A DNA stretch of 64,000 nt, from assembly GCA_020747015.1 (NCBI GenBank), contig JAGTJM010000018.1, positions 124,001 to 188,000 on the forward strand, given 5' to 3'. The number at the start of each line of letters is the position of its first letter. Positions within the stretch are counted from its first letter, which is position 1. Source of the stretch: Pyrenochaeta sp. MPI-SDFR-AT-0127 (lineage: Eukaryota > Ascomycota > Dothideomycetes > Pleosporales > Cucurbitariaceae). This document shows positions 1-14,000 of the stretch, in pieces. The notes beneath the pieces were generated by a model that saw nothing but the letters and a program-made list of their open reading frames with translations, was not told where the DNA came from and searched no databases. The position numbers were made by a program, and so were the translations under genes.

Positions 1-159
1 CAAAGAGACGCTCACCGCGGCCAAGGGGACAGACTCCGTTAGATCGAGAGGGCAATATATGCCTTGGCTTCTGGTGCAAAGCTCGGCTGAACATCCAGGG
101 TCTGAGCCAATCTGGAACAACTCCATGCTATCTGCCTTTTGCAGGCTGTCGGCGCCCAT
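1..159 (-). CDS. Possible 5' exon of a gene running off the left edge
   Basis: On the minus strand an ATG at 159 opens a frame of exactly 48 codons that ends in phase 0 at a good donor (GCG followed by GTGAGC, donor at 15-14). The peptide begins MGADSLQKADSMELFQIG and resembles no family I know. The next exon would lie outside the window. It would be transcribed divergently from the aspartic-peptidase-like gene at 291, with only about 130 bases between the two ATGs. The frame and the donor are seen directly; that it is a gene is inference. Confidence 0.3.
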   Translation of the reverse strand, partial: MGADSLQKADSMELFQIGSDPGCSAELCTRSQGIYCPLDLTESVPLAAVSVSL

Positions 160-290
160 CTGCTGCTCCTCCTCCACCCCCTCGTGCTGCTGGCGGGGAC
201 AAACAAATGCTGCTTGGTGATGCTGCTCACTACCGCCGTGGTTGAGTGGCTCCCGTCGCGCCTTGCACACGCTGGTTAAGTCGCTCGACC

Positions 291-2500
291 ATGCTCCCCT
301 CGCGAGGCCGTCGCGCCTTCCTCTCCACCATATGCGCTCTTTCCGCCCTGACGCTGCTCCTGCCATGTCTCGCCCAGTACACCCAAGTCAACGTCACCGA
401 CACGCCCGGCTACAAGCTGCTGCCGGGCGTCTCGTCGGTCCCCGCGCCCGTTCGCGTTGCGCCCGATCAGGACTGGAGGGGAATTGACGGAGAATGGAAT
501 ACCTTCAGTCTTCTTGTTGGCGACCCGCGCGCCAACGTACGAGTCTTTGTCTCCACGGCCAGTCAGCAACTGTGGGTAGTCAATCGCCAGGCCTGCATCT
601 CCAACATCACCGACCCAACCACTCGCGAAATCCTCGAATACAACGTTTTCAATGCAGAATGCGAGCGCAGTCGCGGCTTCCTCTACAACACCACATTCTC
701 AGACACATGGCAAAAGAAGGGCTATTATCAGCTGTGGGTCGAGAAGAAGTTGGGTCTCACGGGCAATGGGCTGTTTGGCTTCGATTCAGTGGGCCTGGGC
801 ATGGCCGGAGAGCAGGGCCCGTCCGTCCAGAATTCATCAATTGGCACACTGGTCTCTGCAAACTTCTGGCTCGGTCACATTGGGCTTCACCCAAAGCCCA
901 CCAACTTCTCCGCCTTCGAAGATCCCGTCCCCAGCTTTATGACCAATCTCTTCAACCAGCGAAATATCCCCAGTCTGTCTTTCGGTTACACAGCTGGAGC
1001 TCAGTACCGTAAGTTCTCCTTCGCCATGCCATGCCGCTGAATGCTGGCTCACTGACACACGCAGACGGCCAAACAGTCCTCTCGAGCCTTACACTTGGCG
1101 GCTACGATGCCTCTCGATTTGTTCCCAATGATTTGACCTTCATTTTCGCACCCGACAATGAGCGCGATCTTGTCGTCGGCGTTGTTGGCCTGACCGCAAA
1201 CACAACGACAACGCAGAACATCAACCTCCTGAAGCGAAACGATGTCAATATGTTCATTGATTCGACTGTCGCTGAACTGTGGCTACCTGTTGAGATCTGC
1301 CAAGCTTTCGAGGATTCTTTTGGCCTGAAATATGATGCAACCACTGACCTCTACCTTGTGGACGATACTCTACACCAGACTCTGTTGGCCCAAAATCCTA
1401 GTGTCACCTTCACCTTGGGCCAAAAGTATAGCACTGACGCTACTCTTCAAATCACTTTGCCGTATGCTGCATTCGATTTGGAGGCCTCGCCGCCCTACAG
1501 AGGCTTACAGGCAAAGACAAGATACTTTCCCATTAGAAGGGGCAACGACTCAAGTCAATGGGTGCTTGGCAGAACATTCTTGCAAGAAGCGTATCTAACA
1601 GTAGACTGGGAACGTTCGAATTTTTCTCTAGCGGCAATCGATTGGACTTTTGGCAAACAGGCGAATCTGATTCCCATCGTTTCACCTCAGTATGCGGAAT
1701 TGAACCACACAGCTCCCAAGAAATCATCCTTTTCCACCGGAGCAATCATCGGAATCGCGGTTGGCATCGGTTTCACCTGTTTATTAGTAATGTGCATAAT
1801 AGCTTGGTGGTTCTGGCGTCGTCGGCATAAACGTAAGCTGGAGGCGATCAAGGCGAAATATGAGGCAGAGGCTGCCATCGCCGCAACCGCAAACAAGGAC
1901 GCCTCAGAAAAATCAGACGAGCCGCCAACGTCACCAATCCAGGAGAGCGAGGAAGGAACGATGGTATTCCCCAAGGCTGAGCTACCTGGAGATTCAGCTG
2001 TGCACCACGAGTTGAGCACCGACATCAAAGAGAAGGACCCGATGGAGGCCATTGAAGCAGACAACACGGAGCGACAGATCTATGAAATGCCGGGAGATAT
2101 GCCGCAGCTTCAAGAAGCAGGCGGTCGTCAGCTTTCAGAGAAGGAGACTATGGTTGTGCGTGAGAGGATATACAATGGCATCGATCCGAATAGTCCAACA
2201 GACGTTTCGCCTACAGTGCAAGATGCACCACGACGACTCGCACCCATATCACCGTCAGAGGTCACCTTGATGAACGAGAGGCTTCCCAGCAATAACAATG
2301 TGTCACCAGTAACGCCACGCACGCCAAGTGCAAGAGACGGTGCTTTCTTGGAAGCCACCGACACGTTTTTCCAGCTACCACCATATCGACCACCACGAGA
2401 TGGGAGGCGGCACGATGGTGAAGACGAGCTCCTCTCCCCCATCTCCCCTCTTGAAGGGTCCACGGATACATCCCGGCGGCGATTTTCCTACGAGTCATGA
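291..2500 (+). CDS. Membrane-anchored aspartic-peptidase-like (A1 fold) protein
   Basis: Exons 291..1008 and 1065..2500 (GT-AG intron of 56 bases) give 717 residues. The ATG at 291 is chosen because it leads straight into a signal peptide (Leu-rich, ending near CLAQ at 26-29). The extracellular part (about 30-460) is laid out like a pepsin-type peptidase. At the first active site it reads VSTAS (87-91) where active enzymes have DTG. The second site, IDSTV (D304), keeps its Asp. One transmembrane helix (about 467-490) is followed by a basic stop-transfer WRRRHKRK and a roughly 220-residue Pro/Ser/Glu-rich cytoplasmic tail. Several N-glycosylation sequons are present. Family knowledge: fungal surface proteins of this layout are often annotated as A1-domain proteins. 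Loss of the first Asp suggests no protease activity; a sensor or binding role is inference. Confidence 0.85.
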
Positions 2501-3416
2501 GTGGGCAAAAGTTGATTATTTAGTGTTATTGAATGACTGGCGTTTTCCTGGTTTGGCATAATGGGCGGGGCTCTTGGTTTTTCGGTCTAGCAATAGGCGG
2601 GCGCGATGGGGATAACGGGTAAGGCGTTTCCTGGGACATGATACCTCTGAACTCTGCATGAAGCCTGGAGTACCCTTCTAGACGGGCATGTGGTTGGCAT
2701 GGGCAGGTCCACGTTTTCTTAAGCCAGGACAGCGCCCCTAGGACGCAAATTTCCTTTGTGCATACATAGCCTCTCTATGAAACTCGACCAACAGCGCCCA
2801 CGCAAGTGGCAGCATGTTGAACAAAATTTACAATGATCTACTGTGTCAATCGCGATGGCGGAGCTGCCGCTCTCCTATGATACGGCAACCAAAGTGTAGT
2901 TTCGTAAGCGATGGGGCATGGACGGTGATGGGCCTCGATAAGGTAGTTCTCCTGGTAGGGCAGAGGCGTCAGGGCCGGGCAAAGCGGTCTGAGGAAGGTG
3001 CTAATGGCAGCGCCTTCCCAGATACAGCAGGCTTCAGCCCCTCATCCGCGTTGCGACTGGCGCATAACCCCACCATTCCATCACGGAGAGCGCGACGAGG
3101 CACAGCACGACCGCTCTTCTGCACCGTCCCATTGTCAATCGCTTCTTCATATTGCTCCTGCGCTCCCGGTGAAGAGTCTGCGCAACTCTCATATCACACG
3201 TCCCCGCCAGCCCGGTTTCGACTGCCGCCCGCCCCGCTTTGTGTTGGAGCAGCAAGCTGTCAGTCATCACAACGCCGCGCGCCTAACCTTATATCACCCC
3301 AGCTGTCGCCTTCCTTCTCCTTTTTGATCGCTGCTTGCGTGCCTCCATCGTTCCTTCTTCCTACGACAATATTTGCACTGGCCTCAACCCTTTAGCCTCC
3401 CCATCCGTCAGCCAAC
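2501..3416. other. Intergenic, promoter side of the MAP kinase gene
   Basis: No supportable gene. It holds the 3' flank of the aspartic-peptidase-like gene and the leader of the MAP kinase. The last 300 bases before the kinase ATG are pyrimidine-rich (many CTTCC/CTCC runs), as is common in fungal 5' leaders. ORFs here lack introns, motifs or a plausible start. Confidence 0.6.
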
Positions 3417-5087
<1,671 letters not shown>

Positions 5088-5375
5088 AGGTTCTTGGGCG
5101 GTACATTGATTGGATAAAAGATATCCTCGTTAGCTAAAGCGTCCATTTGCGGATACGATCTGGTTAGATTGAGTCTGTTGCAACTTTTTGAAATGAAAGA
5201 TATCGTTGAACCATTCCTAAAATCTTAGCAATACTGAACGAAAATTACTCTTGGGCTTGAGCGCCCTTCACAATCTTGAATGGAGTACAACAGAGGCTAA
5301 CAGCACCTAAAGAACCCCGCATCATTCTACAGTCGATGGATTCAAACCTGATTATGCTGCGAATCGTTCCTAGCT

Positions 5376-6448
5376 CTATTTAGCCTTCAAAGCATCTAGA
5401 ATATCAGCTTCGAGAGTCTCCAATAAGCTTGGTGCTTCGGCTTTGTAATCAAAGAGATTTACAGCCCTTTCAGCTCTTGTGCGCGAGTTACTCGCAAACA
5501 GATATCGTGCCAATGGTCGAAACCGTGGGATGATCACCATGTCGTCTAGCTGCTGCAGAGTGATCTGCACGGGCTCTGGGTTGCCTACAACACCGAGCTT
5601 GTGCAGAGTCTCTCCCATGACTTTGGCAACATCATGGTGTGAATGTTCCTGAGTGCCAGCGAAATAGTAACCCTCTCTATTCCACCCAAACTCTCCCCCA
5701 TCGCCAGATGCAGCAGCCTCGACAACTTTCAGATACACTCTCATAAGGTCATTGATATGCACCCAGCTACGCGTATTCGTGCCCTCATCATAATAAAACA
5801 CCTTGCCACCAGATTTCTTGATCTCTTCAATGAACATGGGCGCAAATACACTATGCGTCTTGGCCAGCCCCTTCCCTTTGCCGTAGATATCCGGTGGACA
5901 CATGATTGCAATGTTAATTTTGTCGCTGAATTGCTCTGCATGCTCGTGCAAGATCTTTTCTGTGTTGCCGTGCAGCGCACTGGCAGGGAGCTGGCGGATT
6001 TCGTTGAGAGAAGAAATATCGCTCCAGATCTTGGGGTTTAATTTGCCCAGATATTCCTCATTGGCCCAGTCGCTCACAATTCCGGTGCCAGATAGGTGAA
6101 GTAGGTAGCCTGGTGTGGGGCGCTTGAGAAGCCCGGAAAGTATGGCGTTCAAGGACGGCTCGTGATCTGAATCACCGTTGTGCACGACGATGTCTGCGGC
6201 TTCCGCTGCAGCGGCAATTGTTTGGGAACTGTCATAATCGCCTTGGACGATCTTGATGTTTGGGTAGGTGGTTGTGAAATTTTCAGGAATCCTACGTAGC
6301 AAGACAGTTATCTCATACTCTGGATGAGCGGTCGCGATGGTGTGCAAGACAGAGCCACCGATGTAGCCTGTGCCACCTGTTCTGCTGGATATTAGTAGAG
6401 TTCTGATTGAGGGCATGCTTGGCCTTACAAGAAGACTTTTGGAGACAT
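5376..6448 (-). CDS. NAD(P)-binding SDR/epimerase-like protein
   Basis: Exon 1 is 6448..6429 (20 bases) and exon 2 is 6381..5376, separated by a 47-base GT-AG intron, giving 341 residues. This start restores an intact Rossmann N-terminus, MSPKVFLTGGTGYIGGSV, with the dinucleotide loop TGGTGYIG at 8-15. Reading straight through the intron gives a disrupted N-terminus instead. The rest fits the NAD-dependent epimerase/dehydratase family (QGDYD, ADIVVHNGDSDHE, CPPDIYGKGKG). No clear YxxxK catalytic pair is visible near the expected site (the segment reads ALHGNTEKILHEH), so it may be an atypical or NmrA-like member. Substrate unknown; soluble, no signal peptide. Confidence 0.85.
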
Positions 6449-7218
6449 GAGAATAGTATTCTATCTAATCAAGTCTAGTGTAGAGTATCAACAGAATCTC
6501 GGGTGCAAAGACAGGATTTCAAGTCTTCGGCAATAAGGCAGAGCTAATGTGTATTGGCATGAGCACAGGAAAGAGCTGATGGGAGGAAGGAGGATAGTAG
6601 TGCCGAGGTGTGTCCACTTGTTATACATATGCACCCTCATTGGTAATCAAGATGTCATTGTAACCACCCTGATAGCTATCTAAACTGCTACCAGGTAAGT
6701 TTGAACATATTTGTAAGCATGTGCATGTAGCCCTAGTCCGTTACGTTCGTCCGCATATAGCTTCTAGAAACTTTGGCTACAAACTTCTTCTAGTAATATT
6801 GTTGAAGGTAGTTGCCCGGAGAATTCGTCTAAATTATCAGATAGAGACTCGAAACCTATTTAAAATCAGGGAGCTCTCGTAGTGGACAATAATTGTGATA
6901 TTCCACGACAGCTTTGGTGCAGCGGCAGAGTCTTGGCAATTGATAGTTCTCATGATGGCCGGCATCATTGTCCAAGAGCGACAGGTGGAGGAAACAATTT
7001 CACATACTGTGAAAGACTCTGAATTGCATTGATATACCTATTAGCAACCATAGATACGGAAGTCATCCATATGGAGTGCCCACGCGCGATCCCCAATTAA
7101 GCCTAGGCTCATGTCGGCGAACCCCATTTCCCGACTCGAACTTTTTCCTTGGCACTGTCAAAAAAAGTTACCGAGTTGCGACAGGCTCAACACCTCGATC
7201 CCTATAGCCATATTCACA
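6449..7218. other. Intergenic between divergent SDR and HAS1 genes
   Basis: About 770 bases that must carry both promoters. No convincing ORF or RNA gene seen. The stretch 6600-7060 is visibly AT-rich compared with the flanking exons. Confidence 0.6.
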
Positions 7219-9153
7219 ATGACAGCTGCCGATATCGATTCCAAGAAGCGCAAGCGCAAGCACAAGAGCAAGAAGGGCGAAGATGCTGCCGCGCCAGAAG
7301 TACAGAGCAATGGCGCTGCTCCAGTCGAGAAGCCTCGCAAAAAGTCTAAGAAGGAGCACACGCCTGAGCCTGAGGTAGAGGACATTATCGTAGACGGATC
7401 TGAGGATGGCGTAGATGTTGCCGCCGAAGGAAACGAGGAAAACGAGGCGCAACTGAATGCAGAACTCAAGACCATCGCCGCCAAAGCCAAGGTCGCGAAG
7501 GTGAATGAGGATGAAGACTCGGAAGATGATCATGGCAGCGGAGCAAACGGCGAGGCCTTGGGCCAGCAGGACCTGATCTCGGGCACATCGATGCCTTCCA
7601 TGGACAATCCAACACTGTTTTCCGAGTTGAAGCTCTCAGATCGGACAATGGAGGCTATCAAGACCATGGGCTTTGAAACCATGACGGAGATTCAGCAAAA
7701 GACTATCCCGCCGCTACTGAGGTATTTACTGTGGTTCTTATAAGTATGTTCATTGTTAACACGTATCAGTGGAAAAGATGTTCTTGGAGCAGCGAAGACC
7801 GGCAGTGGAAAGACACTAGCTTTCCTGATTCCCGCTATCGAGATGCTCTCAGCGATGCGATTCAAGCCGCGCAATGGTACCGGTGTCATTGTCGTATCGC
7901 CGACTCGAGAGCTTGCCTTACAGATATTCGGTGTTGCTCGCGAGCTCATGGAGAAGCATTCACAAACGTTTGGCATCGTTATTGGAGGCGCAAATCGGAG
8001 AGCAGAGGCAGAGAAGCTGGCCAAGGGCGTCAACCTACTGATCGCAACACCTGGTCGTTTGTTGGATCACTTGCACAACACACCAGGCTTCATTTTCAAG
8101 AACTTGAAGAGCTTGATTATTGATGAGGCGGACCGTATTCTGGAGGTTGGCTTTGAAGATGAAATGAGAAGCATCATCAAGATCCTTCCGTCGGACAGGC
8201 AAACGATGCTATTTTCTGCGACACAAACTACAAAGGTCGAGGACTTGGCTCGCATCTCACTAAAGCCTGGACCGCTGTACATCAACGTAGACTATCGCAA
8301 GGAGCATTCGACCGTCGAGGGGTTGGAGCAGGGTTACGTTATCTGCGACTCAGACACTCGCTTTAGGTTACTCTTCAGCTTTCTCAAAAAGCACCAGAAG
8401 AAGAAGGTTATTGTCTTCTTCTCGAGCTGTAATTCAGTAAAGTTCTACGCTGAACTTCTCAACTACATCGACCTTCCAGTTCTGGAATTGCACGGAAAGC
8501 TCAAGCAGCAAGCACGAACGAACCGCTTCTTCGAATTCTGTAATGCGACGTCTGGCACGCTTATCTGCACAGATGTTGCAGCGCGAGGCTTGGACATTCC
8601 CGAGGTTGACTGGGTTATTCAGTTTGACCCACCTGATGATCCACGTGACTACATTCATCGCGTGGGTAGAACAGCTAGAGGCTCAGATGGCAAAGGCAGG
8701 AGTTTGATGTTCCTGTTACCCTCTGAAATTGGCTTCTTGAAGCTGCTGAAGGAGGCTCGTGTCCCGCTTGTCGAATTCGAACTGCCCGCAAACAAGATTC
8801 TGAGTAAGTCACAGTATCATCACTTCTCACTGCTCTCTTACTAACACTGTACAGACATTCAATCCCAACTCGAAGCTCTAATTTCAAAGAACTACTATCT
8901 CAACAAATCTGCAAAAGACGGTTATCGATCATACCTCCAGGCCTATGCCTCACATAGCTTGCGCAGTGTCTTTGATGTGCATAAGTTGGATCTGGTAAAG
9001 GTGGCGAAGAGCTTTGGGTTCTCGACACCACCAAGGATCGATATCTCTCTTGGTGCAAGTTTGAGCAGAGACAAGAAGGTCGAGGGAAGGAGAGATTATG
9101 GAAGCCAGCCACAGCAAGGGAGACGACCTCAGAGGCCGAATAAGCGATTTTAA
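7219..9153 (+). CDS. HAS1: ATP-dependent DEAD-box RNA helicase HAS1
   Basis: Nucleolar helicase needed for 40S and 60S ribosomal subunit biogenesis (family knowledge). Exons 7219..7721, 7770..8803 and 8855..9153 with 48- and 51-base introns; 611 residues. The ATG at 7219 gives [20 protein letters not shown], a Lys-rich nucleolar-type N-terminus, followed by an acidic linker. Core motifs in order: Q-motif region [16 protein letters not shown] (about 147-165), Walker [10 protein letters not shown] (175-183), DEAD (285-288), SAT (about 316), and HRVGRTARG (from about 464). [14 protein letters not shown] and the C-terminal domain ending in a basic [11 protein letters not shown] tail are typical of Has1. 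The first intron falls immediately before the Walker A segment. Confidence 0.97.
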
Positions 9154-11068
9154 TCAAGCAAAAGCGCACAAAGTTCAACGGCGTTGGGCGTATATCAAAA
9201 GGGACTGTAGAGGGTTATCTTGTGTAGCGCCCTGACTTGCAATCTGAATGCATCCTTCATAAATACACTTTACGTTCAAAATCACAACCTGGCACTTGAC
9301 GAAGCAAGATTCAAGATGTTGATATGCATTGAGCAACAAATCAGCACGCCACAATACCGGTGAAGGGTGGCTTCAAGGTTTGTTCAAGTGTCAGTGGCTG
9401 CAGCCATTGAGCTTCTCTGGATGGTAGTTTGCACAAAGGTCGATATTGCCAGTTCATTGCCACGAATCCTTCGTAAGCCTTCTACTTGGAACAATGTCAC
9501 ACTTGGAGCACTTGATTCGCCAATTTTTCCAAAAATTCACCCGCCCCCAGCCCTTTCTTCAACGCTTCTTACCCGACCGCAAAGCCAAGGGACCATTGAG
9601 CTTCTTGAAACCCTAGCTCGACGCGGCTCTTCACTGCCAGTTCATCGCAGCTAAATGTGTGGCGAAAAGCTTGCATGGCTTCGTTGCTGCCATTTGACAG
9701 AGTGTTTTCGGCACGCTCAGCCCTACTCCGGGTGCACTTTGCAACGGAGGTGGTTGTGTGGGCTATGTGCTGGCAAGCGGAAAACCCAGTGGACGAATGA
9801 CGTCGCAGAGGAGCGCCAGCGGATGGGACCGCCGGCCGCCCGCTCGGCAACATCCCCCTGGTAACGAACGGAGGCTAGAGGTTAGAGGCGACCAAGACGA
9901 GCCTGTATACACGACGACCTGAGGCTTCTGGCGGTGAGAGCCTGCCATGTCCATGATTAATGTCACTCACAATGTAGGCATGGAGAGTGAGTGAGTGCGC
10001 GAGTGAGTGCAGAGACTCTCCAAGGGCCCTCGGCGTGAGAAGCTAGAGGGAAGCGGCGTCCGTCTTGTCGAACAGGTTTTCCCAGCCACCGTACCAGAGT
10101 CCGAGGTACGCAGGCGCTGCAAACTAGGTGCACGCGTGTGCGTCGAGAGGCGGACTCCAATCGGCCACGCAGCTGGCGCATGGAACAACGGAGTCGACGA
10201 GGGATTTTGGGGGTCGTCGGTAGAGGAAGGTGGCTGGGGAGCTTTTATCGATTGTGGATAGCCATAGCAGTACCAATAGCAGGGCCCAGCAGCGTGATGA
10301 AGGGCGGTCTCAGGCACAGCCAGTCTCGCCGTACGCTGCTTTGTAGCGCCCACCCGACGCTCTCATGACTGACATGCACTGCGCCCTGCACGAGATATCC
10401 CGTCGAGTTGGGCTTCTCCAATCTGTGAACATCGGGGAGCACCCAATAAGCCCCCCAGGCTGCTAGCGCCTAACAGGGATTGTTGTCCACGGGCCTTGAT
10501 CACCTCCACAGTTAAACCACGGCAACCTTCTCCACCACCACCACCACCCCTCCCTCCCACCTCCTCCAGGGAGCTCGACGAGCCATTGTAATCTGCGAGA
10601 CGCTCGCTGCCTGCAGCTGTTCCTGGCGTCGGTACGTTTCTCTGCCGTCTTATCTGCAGCCCCCCGTGCACTGCTGCGGCTCCATGTGGCCTGCTGCTAA
10701 TATCGCACCCGCTCAGCTCTCGCTACGACGGCCAGCGCCCACGTCGCAATCGTCGCGGACAGTCGCACGCCGCTGCGCTGCTTCTGCCCCGACACAGCGC
10801 CCTCTGCCCACAGCTTGGCTCGCTCTGACATGCCCTGATCGAGGCCCATTCACCATAGTCGCCCTCGGCCCTGCGCTCGAGCGTGCGCCAGCATTGCCCC
10901 AAGTGCCGCCAGAGACATTTCCTGGGTTGCGCAAACAAGAAACAGCCACGCAACGGCCCTGTACTCTCTCCCGCCTGGTCCCTCGCTCCCACATGATATA
11001 CCGAGGAACATCTGCATCCATGTCGTCGGCAGGCCTCTCCACATTCTAGGAATCTTCAGGATTCAACA
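9154..11068. other. Long intergenic region and leader of the large disordered-protein gene
   Basis: About 1.9 kb without a supportable gene. The half nearest 11069 is GC- and C-rich and contains the CCA/CTCC simple-sequence tract listed separately. Overlapping ORFs on both strands at 9963-10442 and 10666-11049 have low-complexity composition and no recognisable motif. I take this as promoter plus a long 5' leader. Confidence 0.55.
10527..10569. repeat. CCA / CTCC simple-sequence tract
   Basis: A run of CCA repeats passes into CCCTCC repeats (GGT/GGAGG on the other strand), about 500 bases upstream of the 11069 ATG. It may be a polypyrimidine promoter element or simple slippage sequence. Confidence 0.7.
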
Positions 11069-14000
11069 ATGGGTTTGGACACAAAACGACCCCCTCTTCC
11101 GGCACCTACTGAACCCTCGACTCTCGACTCCGCAGACGACTCCAACCTCCGAGACGACGTCTACACGAACGTCTCCACACGCACCGACAAGACTTCGTTT
11201 TCTATCCCCGAAGACGGCACCCCGGTCACCATCAACACCACCAAGCCCCAAGGTGGCATCCACAAAAAGTACCCTTCGCAGACTTCGCTGCTCATCGAGT
11301 ACTTTGAAGCCGGCAAGGTTGACGGCAAGGTCCAGTCGCGCCCCAGCGTACGCGTGCGGGTTACTCCTTCCTCTCGTAAGGCTCAAAACAAGACTGCGAA
11401 CGACCACGTCCAAATCACCCAGACGAACCGCAATACCCGTAAGCCGGCATACATCCGCCGCATCTCGCTCGGCAGCAAGCCCCGCGACGAAGTCATCGAC
11501 ACGAGGACCACTGACTTCTCTGACGGCTCCAACGTCTCCTCCCTCCCACCCGTGGAGATTGAGGTCCTGCAAACCAACAGTGACATTTCCAGCAACGGAG
11601 GCCGATTCATTGCAATGACGTCAGACGTCTCCTCTATGCCTCCTGATAGTATGTTGGGACGGACACCAGAGATTCTGTCCCCTGGTCGACGTAGAAGCCG
11701 CAGCTTGGAGCGGGACGCTGTTACCGAGTCCATGGCAATGGAAGAGCAGGCCACATTGAAAGCGCCCAGACACCAGCGAAGTCGGAGCTTGAGCAAAGAT
11801 CGCATTACCCAACGTGTCATGGAGAAGCTTCAGCAACAGGCTGGAGATACCGGAACCTCGAGATCCAAGGACATATCCAAGTCCACGAAATCCAGTACCA
11901 GGGAGGAATTGACTTCACCTCGCAAATCACATCGGAGACGGAGCAAAGATACAGAGGAAGTGAGCGCCATCAGCGGCACTGAATCAAGCTTTCTCTCTTC
12001 CAACGCCGACCGCCGATCTGGTGTTGCCCATTCGACCCGCTCAGGTGTGTCTGGAACCTCCTCCATCAACAACCCGAAATTACTCGCAACTGTCGAAGAT
12101 GCAATCAAGCGGCTCATTTTGCCAGAACTGAATGCATTGAAAGAAGAGAACCGCACGTCAAGAAACAGAGACAAATTTGAGGACCTGTCTCGCAACAGTG
12201 GCGCCACTTTCGACACAATTGATTCCACTAGTTCGCGTGAACAGTCCAGGCGGCGTGTCTCCAAGTCTTCGAGCGCGCCCAAGCTTCATGGCAGTAAACC
12301 GAAGGTCGTCCTGAATCGAGATGGCACGAACCCCGACATAATCCTTTCGCGTAGCTCAAGTCGAAAGGGCGAACGGCGATCGAGCCGAGGGTCAATATCT
12401 GATCGCAGCTATACAGAGTCAACTACTCGCGATGAGAAGAGTACTCACAAGTCGAGGAGCAAAGACAAAAAGAGCACATCTTCCCGAGATGTCGCATTAG
12501 CTGGTCTGGCTGGAGCTGGTCTTACCGCCGCTGCGCTTAAGCATCACACCTCACGCGAAGAGAAGGAAGAAGAGCGCAAGCACAGGAAACATCGTTCTTC
12601 TCGAAGTAGTAGGAGTCGTTCTGCGAGTATCTCTGAGAGCGTGGAGGAGACATATGTTAAAGAACGTGTGCCGCCTCTACCATTCAACCACTCCGAGCTC
12701 CACGGCTCTGAGCTGACCCGAGACTCGATCTTATCCGCTGAAACCGAGACCGAGGCAAGGGAAAGACGAAGCTCACTGTCGTCGAGGAGCACAGGAATTG
12801 AGACACCCTTGAATGAAGTTCCTCGCGGCTACCTCTCACCCGCCCCTCGCACACCAACTCGAACCCCGAACGCGCTCCAGAAAAGTCTTGGAACTGCGCA
12901 TAGTAATCGCTCAACTGGGGAAATTCGTTTGGCGACTCCAAAGAGTGACCGCAGCTACTCTTCTCGATCTCGGGAAGTCACCCAGGCCAGCCTCGAAGCT
13001 GCAGCCGCAGCGAAGGCTCGTGCTATTGAGCGCACTGAGCCACACACATCTCAATACGAGATCGAAAGCGAAACACCAAATCGTGGTGTCAGCCCTCTTC
13101 AAAGTGAGGCCAGCTATCAAGATGGCGTCCTTGCCACTGGATCGCCTCGATACCTTCGATCAGTTCATAGTGGAGCTTCCGTCTCTTCTCTAGGCCGCCA
13201 AGCCGAGCGACCGCAATCCAATCTTTCCATTGCGTCTTTGGAGTCGACACCTAGCACTAAGGCAGCGCAAAGTCGTAAACGACCTCAAGGCGTCACCCTT
13301 GAGAGCAAGAGATCGATCCTTGGCGAACCGGAAACCCCCAAGGAAGCAAAAGAGTTCTTTGAAAGAAATCATGAAGAAAACGAAATGTACAGAAGAGAGC
13401 TAGAGGAGAGCGAGCTGTCATCGCCAGTCAACTACAAGCGACTCACAAACTACACCGATGATAGCGCTGAAGCCCAGTATCTTGATCATGAAAAGATGAA
13501 TATTCAGGACATCGGCAAAATCGGCTCGACTCCCGAATATGTTCATACCCCACTTGCGGTGGAGTCTGCGGTCGCCTCATTACATGACCCATCCAGCATT
13601 AGCGTTCGATCTTCAGCTGTATCAAGTCCACTGAAAAAGAGCCGACTATCTCAAGTGAGCCCAAGTCCAGCAGGCTATGTTGTACAAACAGAGCAAGTGC
13701 CCAGTGGCGAGCGTTGGGGCGCCATTCGCGACAAAGCTGAAGCGCTAGTCCAACAATCGAACGTTGAAAACTCACCCCGGCAAAGCATCGCTCAATCGAT
13801 CGATGAGACGCCACAAATGCATCATAGTGTGTTCCGAGCAGGCCAAGACGAGATGATGCCTGAGATTGGATACGGTGTGGACGACGACTCCGACGTGACT
13901 ACCAATCCATCCATCATTCAAGGACCGAACGCCGATGCGTATCACGACCATACCGATGAGCTGTTAAGTCGCCAAGAAGATCGAGAACGCACGCCTACAT

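Noticed and set aside
9963..10442. Overlapping ORFs of 65-128 codons on both strands
   Set aside because: Same DNA open in several frames because it is GC-rich; no motif, no intron structure, Ser/Thr/Arg-biased composition.
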